From contig NZ_FQYN01000001.1 in assembly GCF_900141805.1 (NCBI RefSeq), positions 248,001 through 312,000 of the forward strand: a stretch of DNA of 64,000 nucleotides, given 5' to 3'. Each line of letters starts with the position of its first letter. Positions within the stretch are counted from its first letter, which is position 1. This DNA is from Hymenobacter daecheongensis DSM 21074 (GTDB taxonomy: Bacteria > Bacteroidota > Bacteroidia > Cytophagales > Hymenobacteraceae). Of the stretch, positions 41,559 to 50,295 are shown in pieces. A program made the translations under genes and the position numbers. The notes beneath the pieces are model-generated. The model searched no databases. It had not been told where the DNA came from and saw only the letters and a list, made by a program, of their open reading frames with translations.

Positions 41559-43982
41559 ATGCGCCCTTATTCTAAGCTTTACGCTGGTGGTACTCGCCTT
41601 TTAGTACTGGTCCTTCCGCTCTGGCTGACGCTGGCCGGCACCGCCGCCGGCCAGACCGCGGACTCGCTAAGCAGCCTCCGCCGCCGGCTGGACCGCTATC
41701 AGCAGACTGCCCCCACGGAAAAGCTGTTTCTGCACCTCGACCGGCCGCTTTACCTGAGCGGCGAAACAATGTGGTTCAAGGTGTACGCCGTTGATGGAAC
41801 CCACGCGCGGCCCCTGCCCCTGAGCACGGTGGCTTACGTGGAAGTGCTGGACAAAGAGCAGCGCCCCGTGCTGCAGGGCAAAATTCCGCTCCGGCAGGCC
41901 ACGGGCCAGGGCTCCTTCGTGCTGCCGACGGCACTACCCTCCGGGGCCTACACAGTGCGGGCCTACACTAGCTGGATGAAAAACTTTGCTCCCGATTACT
42001 ATTTTCATAGTACGGTGACGGTGGTCAACACCTTCACCGCCTCGGGCACCGCGACTTCCAAAGATTCGGCGGCTTACGCAGTGGAGTTTTTTCCGGAAGG
42101 TGGCCACCTGGTGCAGGGGCTTAGCAGCCAAGTGGCCTTCAAAGTGACGGACCGAGCGGGAGTGGGCATGGCCGCAGAAGGCCGGGTGCTCGACCAGCAG
42201 GGCAACGTGGCCGGCACCTTTCAGACGCTTCGCTTCGGCATGGGCAGCTTCCGCTTCACCCCGAAGGCGGGCAATACTTATACGGCCGTGGTTGCGCTGG
42301 GCCGCAAGCCAGTGCTGCGCCATAAGCTACCGGCGGCCCAGCCCCAGGGCTACGTGCTGCATCTGGATGACCAAGCGACTCAGGTGCTGCTCACGGTGAC
42401 CAGCACCAGCCTGCAGCCGGAAACCGTTTTTCTGCTGGCGCACGCCCGCCAACACGCCGCCACGGCGCTGCAGGCCCAGCTTATCAACGGCCACGCTGTC
42501 TTCAGCCTGAGCAAATCTCAGCTGGCCGAAGGCATTTCGCATTTCACCCTATTCAATGCGGCCCGGCAGCCCCTGTGCGAGCGGCTTTACTTTCAACGCC
42601 CCCAGGCGGCGCTCAGCATCGTAGCCGCACTGGACAAAAAGCAATACGTCAGCCGCGACCGGGTGAGCGTGCAGCTTGCTACCACTTCCATAGCCGGCAC
42701 TCCTGCCCCTGAGCCGCTTGCAGCCAGCCTCTCGATGGCGGTATACCGGCTCGATTCGCTGACTACGGCGCCTACGCCGGACATACTCAGCTACCTCTGG
42801 CTGCAGGCCGACCTGAAAGGCCATGTGGAAAACCCGGCTTACTATCTTACGCCGGACCCAGCTGCCGCCGCTGCCGCCGACAATCTGATGCTGACGCAGG
42901 GCTGGAGCCGGTTTCGGTGGGAGCAGGTTTTTGCCCCCACCCCCTTCGAGTACTTGCCGGAACTGAATGGCCCGCTGCTCCGCGCCCGGCTCACGCAGCC
43001 GGGCACAGGTAGGCCGCTACCCGGCATCACCACCTATCTGACCAGTCCCAGCCGCATTATCCGGCTGAATCCCGCTACTAGCACCGCAAATGGGCTGCTT
43101 TATTTTGAATTGGGCGACGTGAGCGGCTCCCATGACCTTGTGGTGCAGACCGACCCGAAGCAGGATACGACGGGTCGCGTTGAGCTGTTGTCAGCTTTCT
43201 CCACCCGATTTGCCCCAACGGCCGGAACGTATACTGCGCCTGCCATCCGTTTCCGGTCCGATATCACCCGTCGCCACTTTCAGGCCCAGGTGCAGAAGCT
43301 GTACTCGGGCAAATTTACTAACCACTACCGCGTGCCCGCCGCCGATAGCACTGCCTTCTACGGTAAGCCCGATGAGGTATATCTGCTCGACAAGTACACG
43401 CGCTTCAAGGTGCTGGAAGAAGTGATGCGCGAATACGTGCCCGGTGTGGTGGTGCGCATTCACAAGGATGGATTTCACTTTCTGGTGCTTGATAAGGTAA
43501 ACAAGACGGTGCTTTCCGAAAACCCGATGGTTTTGCTAGATGGCGTACCGATCTTCAACCTCAACAAGATGATGGCCATGGATCCGCTCAAGATTCAGAA
43601 GCTGGAAGTAGTAGACAGCCGCTACTTTCATGGGCCTTCTATCTACGATGGTATTGTGAGCTACACCACCTACAAAGGCGACCTGGAAGGCTTTCCGCTT
43701 GATCCGCGGGTGCTGGTGCAGCAATATGAGGGCCTCCAGCATCAGCGCGAATTTTACGCGCCGCGCTATGACACGCCGGCGCAACAACAAAGCCGGTTGC
43801 CCGACCTGCGCAATCTGCTCTACTGGAATCCAAACCTCGCCACTACCGGGGCCGGGGCCGCCAAGCTGGACTTCTACACCGGCGACCAAGCCGGGCGTTA
43901 CCTTGTGCTGGTGCAGGGCCTAGCGGCCAACGGGCTGGCGGGCAGCACCAGTGTTATACTGGAAGTGAAGCCGACGTTGTAG
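41559..43982 (+). CDS. Exported MG2-like (macroglobulin-type) protein
   Basis: An 807-residue exported protein. A signal peptide leads to LFLHLDRPLYLSGETMWFKV near 46-65, the start of an MG2-like macroglobulin beta domain, followed by repeated beta-sandwich domains with YVEVLDKEQRPVLQGKIPL and AYTVRAYTSWMKNF. A later segment near 640-700 (KTVLSENPMVLLDGVPIFNL) resembles the plug-like domain found in related Bacteroidota proteins of this size. The ATG at 41559 is preferred to a TTG at 41547. Such proteins accompany TonB/DUF4249 loci; they may present or capture ligands at the surface. No thioester motif (CGEQ) was seen, so it is not a trapping macroglobulin. It ends the four-gene locus and is followed by a good terminator. 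Confidence 0.8.
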   Translation: MRPYSKLYAGGTRLLVLVLPLWLTLAGTAAGQTADSLSSLRRRLDRYQQTAPTEKLFLHLDRPLYLSGETMWFKVYAVDGTHARPLPLSTVAYVEVLDKEQRPVLQGKIPLRQATGQGSFVLPTALPSGAYTVRAYTSWMKNFAPDYYFHSTVTVVNTFTASGTATSKDSAAYAVEFFPEGGHLVQGLSSQVAFKVTDRAGVGMAAEGRVLDQQGNVAGTFQTLRFGMGSFRFTPKAGNTYTAVVALGRKPVLRHKLPAAQPQGYVLHLDDQATQVLLTVTSTSLQPETVFLLAHARQHAATALQAQLINGHAVFSLSKSQLAEGISHFTLFNAARQPLCERLYFQRPQAALSIVAALDKKQYVSRDRVSVQLATTSIAGTPAPEPLAASLSMAVYRLDSLTTAPTPDILSYLWLQADLKGHVENPAYYLTPDPAAAAAADNLMLTQGWSRFRWEQVFAPTPFEYLPELNGPLLRARLTQPGTGRPLPGITTYLTSPSRIIRLNPATSTANGLLYFELGDVSGSHDLVVQTDPKQDTTGRVELLSAFSTRFAPTAGTYTAPAIRFRSDITRRHFQAQVQKLYSGKFTNHYRVPAADSTAFYGKPDEVYLLDKYTRFKVLEEVMREYVPGVVVRIHKDGFHFLVLDKVNKTVLSENPMVLLDGVPIFNLNKMMAMDPLKIQKLEVVDSRYFHGPSIYDGIVSYTTYKGDLEGFPLDPRVLVQQYEGLQHQREFYAPRYDTPAQQQSRLPDLRNLLYWNPNLATTGAGAAKLDFYTGDQAGRYLVLVQGLAANGLAGSTSVILEVKPTL

Positions 43983-44019
43983 CGGTAGAGCAGCAATCAA
44001 CCTTCTGGGCAGTATTCCT

Positions 44020-44049
44020 AAAAAAGGCTCTCCTGCGAGGGCCTTTTTT
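44020..44049 (+). terminator. Rho-independent terminator after the MG2-like gene
   Basis: The arms 44020-44032 (AAAAAAGGCTCTC) and 44037-44049 (GAGGGCCTTTTTT) pair with one mismatch around a 4-base loop, ending in T6. It sits 38 bases past the stop and before polA. Confidence 0.85.
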
Positions 44050-44085
44050 GTTACCTCCCCCGCCCGCCTTCCGTACCTTCGCCTT

Positions 44086-46959
44086 ATGACCACCGACACT
44101 GCCGCCGCCCCTCGCAAGCTGTTCCTGCTCGACGCTTTCGCCCTGATTTACCGCTCGCACTTTGCGTTCAGCAAAAACCCGCGCATCAACTCCAAGGGCA
44201 TGAACACCGGGGCCATTCTGGGCTTTACCAACACGCTGGTGGAGGTGCTGCAGAAGGAAAAGCCCACCCACATCGGCGTGGCCTTCGATGGGCCCAAGAA
44301 AACCTTCCGCCACGAGCAGTTTGCTGCCTACAAGGCCCAGCGCCAAGCCATGCCCGAAGACATCGGCACGGCCATTCCCTACATCAAGCAGATCATCGAG
44401 GCCTTCGACATTCCCATTCTCATTCTGGAAGGCTACGAGGCCGACGACGTGATTGGTACGCTGGCCCAGCGGGCTGAAGCCCATGGCTTCGAGGAAATCT
44501 ACATGATGACGCCCGACAAGGACTACTGCCAGCTCGTCACGGACCGCATCAAAATCTACCGGCCGGCCTTTATGGGCAATGCGGCCGAAATTCTGGATCT
44601 GGACCACGTGCTGAAGCGCTTCGAGGTGGAGCGGGCTGAACAGGTGATTGACATCTTGGGCCTGCAGGGCGATGCTTCCGACAACATACCCGGCATTCCG
44701 GGCATCGGCGAGAAGACGGCCAAAACGCTGATTCAGAAGTATGGCTCAGTCGAAAACCTGATTGCGCATGTGGACGAGCTGAAGGGCAAGCAGCAGGAAA
44801 ACGTGCGCAACTTCGCCGAGCAGGGCCTGATGAGCAAGGAGCTGGCCACTATTCATGTAAACGTGCCTCTGCCCTTCGAGCCCGAACAGCTGTGCTGCTC
44901 GGCTCCTAACGAGGAAAAGCTCACGGCCTTGTTCGACGAGTTGGAGTTTCGCCAGCTGGCCGCGCGGGTGCTCAAAACCGGCCCCGTGCGCACTTCCGCC
45001 ACGCCCATTGGGCCAGTAAAGGGCACCAAGAGCTTGGTGCCCACCGGGGCCGGCCACCAGGCTTCGCTGTTTGCGCCCGCGCCCGGCCTCACCGAGTTTA
45101 TCGAGGAAGACGAGCACAGCGCCGCTCCCACCGGCCCGCGCCGCACGCTGGCCGAGGTGCCCCACCAGTACCACCTCATCGACACGCCCGAGCTGCGCCG
45201 GGAGCTGCTGAAGTTTCTGCTGCTCCAGACCGAAGTCAGCTTCGATACGGAGACGACTGGACTTGATACCATGACCTCGCGGCTGGTGGGCCTCTCGTTC
45301 TGCTGGTTGCCCGGCGAGGCCTACTATGTGCCCGTGCCGCAGAACGACGACGCGGCGGCCCAGGCGCTGGTAGATGAGTTTCGGCCGTTTCTGGAGCACG
45401 TCGGCATCACCAAAGTAGGCCAAAACATAAAGTACGACCTCACCATCCTGAAGCACTACGGTATCCGCATCGGCGGGCCGCTGTTTGATACCATGCTGGC
45501 CCACTACCTGCTGGAGCCCGACATGCGCCACAACATGGACGTGCTGGCCGAAACCTACCTGCACTACACGCCCGTTTCCATCACCGAGTTGATTGGCCCG
45601 AAAGGCAAGAACCAAAAAACGATGGCCGACCTGCCGCCAGCGGAAGTTTCGGACTACGCCTGTGAGGATGCCGACGTGACGCTGCAGCTCAAGCACGTCT
45701 TCGAGCCTAAGCTGCGGGAGTTGAACCTGCTGAAGCTGCTGAATGAGGTGGAAAACCCGCTGGTGCCGGTGCTGGCCGACGTGGAATACGAGGGGGTGCG
45801 CATCGACTCGGGGGCGATGGGCGAGTATTCGGCCGAGCTGCAGGGCTACATCACGGAGCTGGAGCAGCAGATTTACGCCGCCGCGGGCCAAGAGTTCAAC
45901 ATCGGCTCGCCCAAACAGCTGGGTGAAGTGCTGTTTGACAAAATGGGCCTGGGCGGGGGCAAAATCAAGAAAACCAAGACCGGGCAATACGCCACCGGCG
46001 AGGAAATCTTGAGTGTGCTGGCCCTCGACAACCCTATTGCCGGCCTCATCCTCGAATACCGCCAGCTCACCAAGCTGCGCAGCACCTACGTGGAGGCCCT
46101 GCCCCAACTGGTGTGCCAGCTCGATGGCCGCGTGCATACCAGCTTCAACCAGGCCGTAACGGCCACCGGCCGCCTCAGCAGCACCAATCCCAACCTGCAG
46201 AACATCCCCATCCGGACCGAAAAAGGCCGCGAAATCCGCAAGGCCTTCGTGCCCCGCGACGCCGACCACGTGCTCATCGCCGCCGACTATTCCCAGATCG
46301 AGCTGCGCATCATGGCTGATTTTTCGCAGGATGCCACCATGATCGAGGCCTTCCGCAACCACATCGACATTCATAGCAGCACGGCCAGCAAGGTATTCAA
46401 AGTGCCGCTGAGCGAGGTAGATGGCGAAATGCGCCGCAAGGCCAAAACCGTCAACTTCGGCATCATCTACGGCATCTCGGCCTTCGGGCTCGCCCAGCGC
46501 CTCGGCATCGGCCGCAAGGAGGCCGTGGATATTATCGAGGCCTATTTCCAGGAGTTTCCGGCCGTGAAAACCTTCATGGACGCCAGCATCAACAAGGCCC
46601 GGGAGCTGGAATACGCCGAAACCCTGCTCGGCCGCCGCCGCTACCTGCGCGACATCAACTCGCGCAACGCCACGCTGCGCGGCTTCACCGAGCGCAACGC
46701 CATCAACGCCCCCATCCAGGGCACCGCAGCCGACATCATCAAAATCGCCATGATCCGCATCCATGAGTGGCTGGACAAGGAAAACCTGGGCACCAAAATG
46801 ATTCTGCAGGTCCACGATGAACTTGTGTTCGACGCCCCCAAATCGGAAGTGGACTACGTGATTCCACGCATCCAGGAACTGATGATCGGGGCGCTGCCGC
46901 TGAGCGTGCCGATGGAGGTGGAAGTAGGCACGGGCCAGAACTGGCTGCAGGCGCACTAG
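44086..46959 (+). CDS. polA: DNA polymerase I
   Basis: A 957-residue full-length Pol I that fills gaps and removes RNA primers in replication and repair. It has the N-terminal 5'-3' nuclease domain (FLLDAFALIYRSHFAF; EGYEADDVIGTLAQRA; ILGLQGDASDNIPGIPGIGE), the 3'-5' exonuclease-like domain with an intact Asp/Glu start (VSFDTETTGLDTMTSRLV near 384-401), and the polymerase domain. Pol motif A is AADYSQIELRIMADFSQD, motif B RRKAKTVNFGIIYGISAFG, and motif C ILQVHDELVFDAP near 906-918. The exonuclease motifs look complete, so proofreading may be retained. A TACCTTCG box ends 5 bases before the ATG, hinting at a very short leader. A long hairpin follows. The identity is secure. Confidence 0.98.
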   Translation: MTTDTAAAPRKLFLLDAFALIYRSHFAFSKNPRINSKGMNTGAILGFTNTLVEVLQKEKPTHIGVAFDGPKKTFRHEQFAAYKAQRQAMPEDIGTAIPYIKQIIEAFDIPILILEGYEADDVIGTLAQRAEAHGFEEIYMMTPDKDYCQLVTDRIKIYRPAFMGNAAEILDLDHVLKRFEVERAEQVIDILGLQGDASDNIPGIPGIGEKTAKTLIQKYGSVENLIAHVDELKGKQQENVRNFAEQGLMSKELATIHVNVPLPFEPEQLCCSAPNEEKLTALFDELEFRQLAARVLKTGPVRTSATPIGPVKGTKSLVPTGAGHQASLFAPAPGLTEFIEEDEHSAAPTGPRRTLAEVPHQYHLIDTPELRRELLKFLLLQTEVSFDTETTGLDTMTSRLVGLSFCWLPGEAYYVPVPQNDDAAAQALVDEFRPFLEHVGITKVGQNIKYDLTILKHYGIRIGGPLFDTMLAHYLLEPDMRHNMDVLAETYLHYTPVSITELIGPKGKNQKTMADLPPAEVSDYACEDADVTLQLKHVFEPKLRELNLLKLLNEVENPLVPVLADVEYEGVRIDSGAMGEYSAELQGYITELEQQIYAAAGQEFNIGSPKQLGEVLFDKMGLGGGKIKKTKTGQYATGEEILSVLALDNPIAGLILEYRQLTKLRSTYVEALPQLVCQLDGRVHTSFNQAVTATGRLSSTNPNLQNIPIRTEKGREIRKAFVPRDADHVLIAADYSQIELRIMADFSQDATMIEAFRNHIDIHSSTASKVFKVPLSEVDGEMRRKAKTVNFGIIYGISAFGLAQRLGIGRKEAVDIIEAYFQEFPAVKTFMDASINKARELEYAETLLGRRRYLRDINSRNATLRGFTERNAINAPIQGTAADIIKIAMIRIHEWLDKENLGTKMILQVHDELVFDAPKSEVDYVIPRIQELMIGALPLSVPMEVEVGTGQNWLQAH

Positions 46960-47045
46960 ATGGAGGCCCGAAAAATGGCGCTGCGCATCATCTGTGCGGT
47001 CAGCTGGATAGCTGCTATGCGGCTGTTTCTTCGTCTCGATTTCCA

Positions 47046-47103
47046 CTTATAAACAAGCCGGCCGGCCGCTTACGAATAAGCAGCCGGCCGGCTTGTTTAT
47101 AAG
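47046..47103. terminator. Long bidirectional hairpin between polA and a convergent lipoprotein gene
   Basis: A 21-bp perfect stem (47046-47066 with 47083-47103) and an inner GCTTA/TAAGC pair at 47068-47072/47077-47081 give an almost continuous stem. Core CAAGCCGGCCGGC. The convergent lipoprotein gene ends 15 bases further on. Confidence 0.9.
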
Positions 47104-47117
47104 AACTACAGGCAAGC

Positions 47118-47594
47118 TTAGAGCGCCTTGAACGTCAGGTTGTAAGTGGCCGTGGCACCGTCCTCCACCACCACGCTTTTCAGCACCAGCTTCGAGTCCG
47201 ACAGCTCTACGATGTCCATTTGCGCGGCCAGGCTGCCGCCCATGCTGGCGTTGTTTAGGTACAGCTTGGTCTGGTCGGCGTTGATGTCCCAGGAGCCGGA
47301 CTGCACCTGCGGGTCGCTGGTCTGGCACTTGGTTTTGCCCTCGTTGAGTTCGAGCACTTTGTTCGAGTTGAACTTCATAAAGTTATCCTTCTCGCAATCA
47401 TCCAGTGCTTTGTAGGCATCTTCCGTGGTCGTGGGGCTGCCCGGCTCTACAATAGTGATGGTCGAAGCCGTCAGCTGCCAGCTTTTGGCCGTCAGCGTGT
47501 CGGCTTTGGATGGCGCCTTGTCGTCGTCTTTTTTGCACGCCGTGAACGGGACTGCCAGCAGGAGCGCACCTAGCAGGAGGGAGGAATTCTTCAT
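47118..47594 (-). CDS. Lipocalin-like lipoprotein
   Basis: A 158-residue lipoprotein with signal MKNSSLLLGALLLAVPFTA and Cys20, followed by KKDDDK, an acidic/basic sorting-like tail common in Bacteroidota lipoproteins. The mature part has LTAKSWQLTASTITI near 34-49, DCEKDNFMKFNSNKVLEL near 66-83 and GSWDINADQTKLYLNNA near 99-115. This is the usual sequence of Bacteroidota lipocalin-like proteins (a short up-and-down beta barrel with a W-x-[LI] start and a CEKDN turn). Ligands are unknown for this class. It is transcribed alone and convergent with polA, separated by a strong hairpin. Confidence 0.85.
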   Translation of the reverse strand: MKNSSLLLGALLLAVPFTACKKDDDKAPSKADTLTAKSWQLTASTITIVEPGSPTTTEDAYKALDDCEKDNFMKFNSNKVLELNEGKTKCQTSDPQVQSGSWDINADQTKLYLNNASMGGSLAAQMDIVELSDSKLVLKSVVVEDGATATYNLTFKAL

Positions 47595-47762
47595 TAGGAA
47601 CGAAGTAAAAATGAATTGAGGGAAAGTATGTAACCGGCTAACGATATCCGGCGGCCAAAATTACATCAATCGACTGGAGTAGAAAAGTATAGTTCTCCCG
47701 CAGCCGGGCCGGGCCGGCCGCGGCCGAAACCCCAGCGCCCTGCCCGGAGTTTAGCAGCTACT

Positions 47763-48785
47763 ATGCCCGCTACCTTCGCTGAATCTGCTTTTCCGGCTGC
47801 GCCCGCCGCGCTGTTCGATGTTGTCGTTATCGGGGCCGGGCCGGTGGGGCTGGCCTGCGCCCTGGAAGCGCAGCGCCGGGGCCTCCGGGTGTGCGTGGTC
47901 GAGAAGGGCGCGCTGGTAAACTCGCTGGTGGGCTACCCCACCAACATGGAGTTCTTCTCTACCCCCGAGCTGCTCGAAATCGGCAATTACCCCTTCCCTA
48001 CCGCGCACTATAAGCCCCTGCGCGAAGATGCCTTGGACTACTACCGGCGCGTAGCCGCGGGCGAAAACCTTACCCTGCGCCTCTACGAGCGGGTGCTGGC
48101 TCTCGAAGGCGAGCCGGGCGCCTACGAAGTCGTGACCGAAAAAGGCCGCCTCGGTACGCGCTACGTCATTGTGGCCACCGGCTTTTTCGACGTGCCCAAC
48201 CGCCTGGGCGTGCCCGGCGAAGACCTGCCTCACCTGAGCTACTACTACAAGGAGCCCTACGCCCACGCAGGGCAAAGCGTGGTAGTGATTGGGGCCAAAA
48301 ACTCGGCCGCCAAAGCCGCCTTGCAGCTGGCCAGGGCCGGGGCGCAGGTCACGCTGCTGGTGCGCGGCGCAGAAATATCGGAGTCGGTGAAATATTGGAT
48401 CCGGCCCGACCTCGTGAACCGCATTGCCGAAGGCCGCATCACGGCGCATTTCAACACCACCATTCAGGCCATTGAGGCCGACGGCGTGCGGGCGCTGACT
48501 CCGGCCGGCCCGCAGCACATTCCGGCCCACTTCATCTACGCCCTCACCGGCTACCACCCCGACTACGGCCTGCTCACGGCCCTGGGCATTCACACCCGCC
48601 CCGACGCGGCCTGCACGCCCTGGCACCAGGAGGAAACCTTCGAAACCAACCGCCCCGGCGTGTATCTGGCCGGCACCGTGTGCGGCGGGCTGAACACCAG
48701 CCGCTGGTTTATCGAGAATGGCCGGCACCACGCCCAGGTCATTGCCGGGCAGCTGGCTGACCGGGGACAACAGGCTCTTATGTAA
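47763..48785 (+). CDS. ypdA: YpdA-type bacillithiol disulfide reductase-like flavoprotein
   Basis: A 340-residue FAD/NAD(P)-binding reductase of the YpdA family. In organisms using bacillithiol it regenerates reduced bacillithiol from its disulfide. FDVVVIGAGPVGLACALEA near residues 18-36 is the FAD Rossmann motif, YPTNMEFFSTPELLEIG near 58-74 is the conserved YpdA block, and VVVIGAKNSAAKAALQLARA near 172-191 is the NAD(P) motif. GVYLAGTVCGGLNT near 299-312 closes the FAD site; the Cys in TVCGG is conserved in YpdA. An ATG at 47763 is used. It stands alone in the window, so the link to bacillithiol synthesis genes elsewhere in the genome is inferred. A hairpin terminator follows directly. Confidence 0.9.
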   Translation: MPATFAESAFPAAPAALFDVVVIGAGPVGLACALEAQRRGLRVCVVEKGALVNSLVGYPTNMEFFSTPELLEIGNYPFPTAHYKPLREDALDYYRRVAAGENLTLRLYERVLALEGEPGAYEVVTEKGRLGTRYVIVATGFFDVPNRLGVPGEDLPHLSYYYKEPYAHAGQSVVVIGAKNSAAKAALQLARAGAQVTLLVRGAEISESVKYWIRPDLVNRIAEGRITAHFNTTIQAIEADGVRALTPAGPQHIPAHFIYALTGYHPDYGLLTALGIHTRPDAACTPWHQEETFETNRPGVYLAGTVCGGLNTSRWFIENGRHHAQVIAGQLADRGQQALM

Positions 48786-48790
48786 ACAAT

Positions 48791-48820
48791 AAGCCCTTTC
48801 CTGAAACCAGGAAAGGGCTT
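48791..48820. terminator. Rho-independent terminator between convergent genes
   Basis: A 13-bp perfect stem (48791-48803 with 48808-48820), core AAGCCCTTTCCTG, loop AAAC, then TTT. It can serve the ypdA-like gene and the convergent SGNH gene that ends 21 bases later. Confidence 0.92.
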
Positions 48821-48840
48821 TTTGCTACCAACTGCCACCA

Positions 48841-50274
48841 CTAAGGCAGAAGAATTCCGCGATACGTGTTCGGATCTACCTGCTGCAGGGTTGAGCCGTA
48901 TTTCGCATTGATGACTTTGATCATCTCATTGGCAATAACCGCATTGCCACGCGGGGTTAGGTGAACACCGTCGAGTGAGAATATATTGCCCCGGATGTAG
49001 CTCGTGTTATTGTTGACCCCGTTGGTGGCATAGCCGTTAAGTGCTACTCCCGCAAAAAAGACGTTTACATCGAACAGCACCAGGTTTTTGGCAGCGGCTT
49101 GCGTGCGGAGCGTAGAGTTGATGTAGTTTGTGGCGGTGGCTACAGTGGCCTGCTCGACATCATCCAGCACGTAGGCGCTCGGGAAGGGGTTTTGAGCCGT
49201 TACACCAAAAAGGGCCGTTGTATCGACACCGTAGGTAGTGAGGAAGGCGCCAAAACCGGCCGGTGGATTGCCACTGGCTTTGTATACGTCGCGCCACGGT
49301 TTGCCCGTAGCCGTACCAATCAGGCCAGCGGCCGCGGAGCCGCCTAGCGTGAACAACTGGCGTCCTCCGCTGGCATCCCGAATGTCGGTCGTAGCAATGG
49401 GCTTGCGGTTGGCGGTGGTAGGGCCGCCGGGGTTGAAACCGGTTTGCAGCACCATGCCCGGTACGTTCTTGGCTATCAGGTTGGCCTTCAGGCGTGGTCC
49501 TACCGTTGTGAAGAACGGTATTCCCGTTACGTCCGGCACCGTCGAAACTACCCCTTTGGCCCCGTTAGCCGTCAGCACATTCAGAATGCGGGCCGACTTG
49601 CGGATAAATGAAGTGTCAGTAGTAGACGAGGGCACCGTCGCCGTTGGAGATGCTCCCCCGGCCGTGGCGTAGCCCAAAACATCGTTGCTGCCGAGCCAGG
49701 TGGTGAAGAAGGTAGCCGTAGCCGCCTCACGCTTCACGCGCTGAAAATATGTTTCCAACGGGTTGGCAACTGGCGTAATGCGCTCAAAATACGCGTTACC
49801 GGCAAGGCTACCATAGCCTGCGGTCTGCACGTCAACCATCCGGATTCCGGGTATGCCCAGGTTGTTGATAGGCTGGTCGAAGCGTACATACGGCGCCTTG
49901 TCGGCGGCACCTGGGTTGCGCCCAGCGTTGCCCGGCACGGTGGTCGTGACGGGTGAACCGCTCGCGTCGATGCTGAGCAGTTTTACAAAACCTGACCCAT
50001 TCGCCTTATCAGCTGGAAAAAGCGGTTGTACAAACTCCCCGCCACCAGCTGCGCTAAACTGTTGAGCCAGTATGCTGGGATACGAGCTTTGCTGGCCCTC
50101 CAGATACAGGCCATTGTCTGCGAAGCCCGCCGTGAGCGAGTTGCCGATGGAAATGTAACGGGAGAAATCGGCGGAGCCTTTATCAACGGTGGGAGCATCC
50201 AGCTCGGGCTGGCACGCGGCCAGACCCAGAAGTGCCAGCGCCGGCAGGGAATTTTTAAGGAAAGACGTATTCAT
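48841..50274 (-). CDS. SGNH/GDSL-hydrolase-like lipoprotein
   Basis: A 477-residue lipoprotein. MNTSFLKNSLPALALLGLAA is followed by Cys21. The mature part has the SGNH layout: ISIGNSLTAGFADNGL near 41-56 (block I, nucleophile Ser46 in the place of GDSL), TTWLGSNDVLGYA near 190-203 (block III, G-x-N-D), and SLDGVHLTPRGN near 438-449 (block V, D-x-x-H). These residues would form an esterase or acyl-hydrolase site. The enzyme should be on the periplasmic or outer-membrane face. Several long insertions make it larger than typical SGNH hydrolases. It is 21 bases downstream of a FadL-type porin gene on the same strand, which suggests a joint role in lipid or hydrophobic-substrate use. Confidence 0.85.
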   Translation of the reverse strand: MNTSFLKNSLPALALLGLAACQPELDAPTVDKGSADFSRYISIGNSLTAGFADNGLYLEGQQSSYPSILAQQFSAAGGGEFVQPLFPADKANGSGFVKLLSIDASGSPVTTTVPGNAGRNPGAADKAPYVRFDQPINNLGIPGIRMVDVQTAGYGSLAGNAYFERITPVANPLETYFQRVKREAATATFFTTWLGSNDVLGYATAGGASPTATVPSSTTDTSFIRKSARILNVLTANGAKGVVSTVPDVTGIPFFTTVGPRLKANLIAKNVPGMVLQTGFNPGGPTTANRKPIATTDIRDASGGRQLFTLGGSAAAGLIGTATGKPWRDVYKASGNPPAGFGAFLTTYGVDTTALFGVTAQNPFPSAYVLDDVEQATVATATNYINSTLRTQAAAKNLVLFDVNVFFAGVALNGYATNGVNNNTSYIRGNIFSLDGVHLTPRGNAVIANEMIKVINAKYGSTLQQVDPNTYRGILLP

Positions 50275-50295
50275 GGCAAAAGAAGAAAGTCAGGA

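Noticed and set aside
44746..47046. A 766-codon minus-strand frame across polA
   Set aside because: Antisense shadow of a complete DNA polymerase I.
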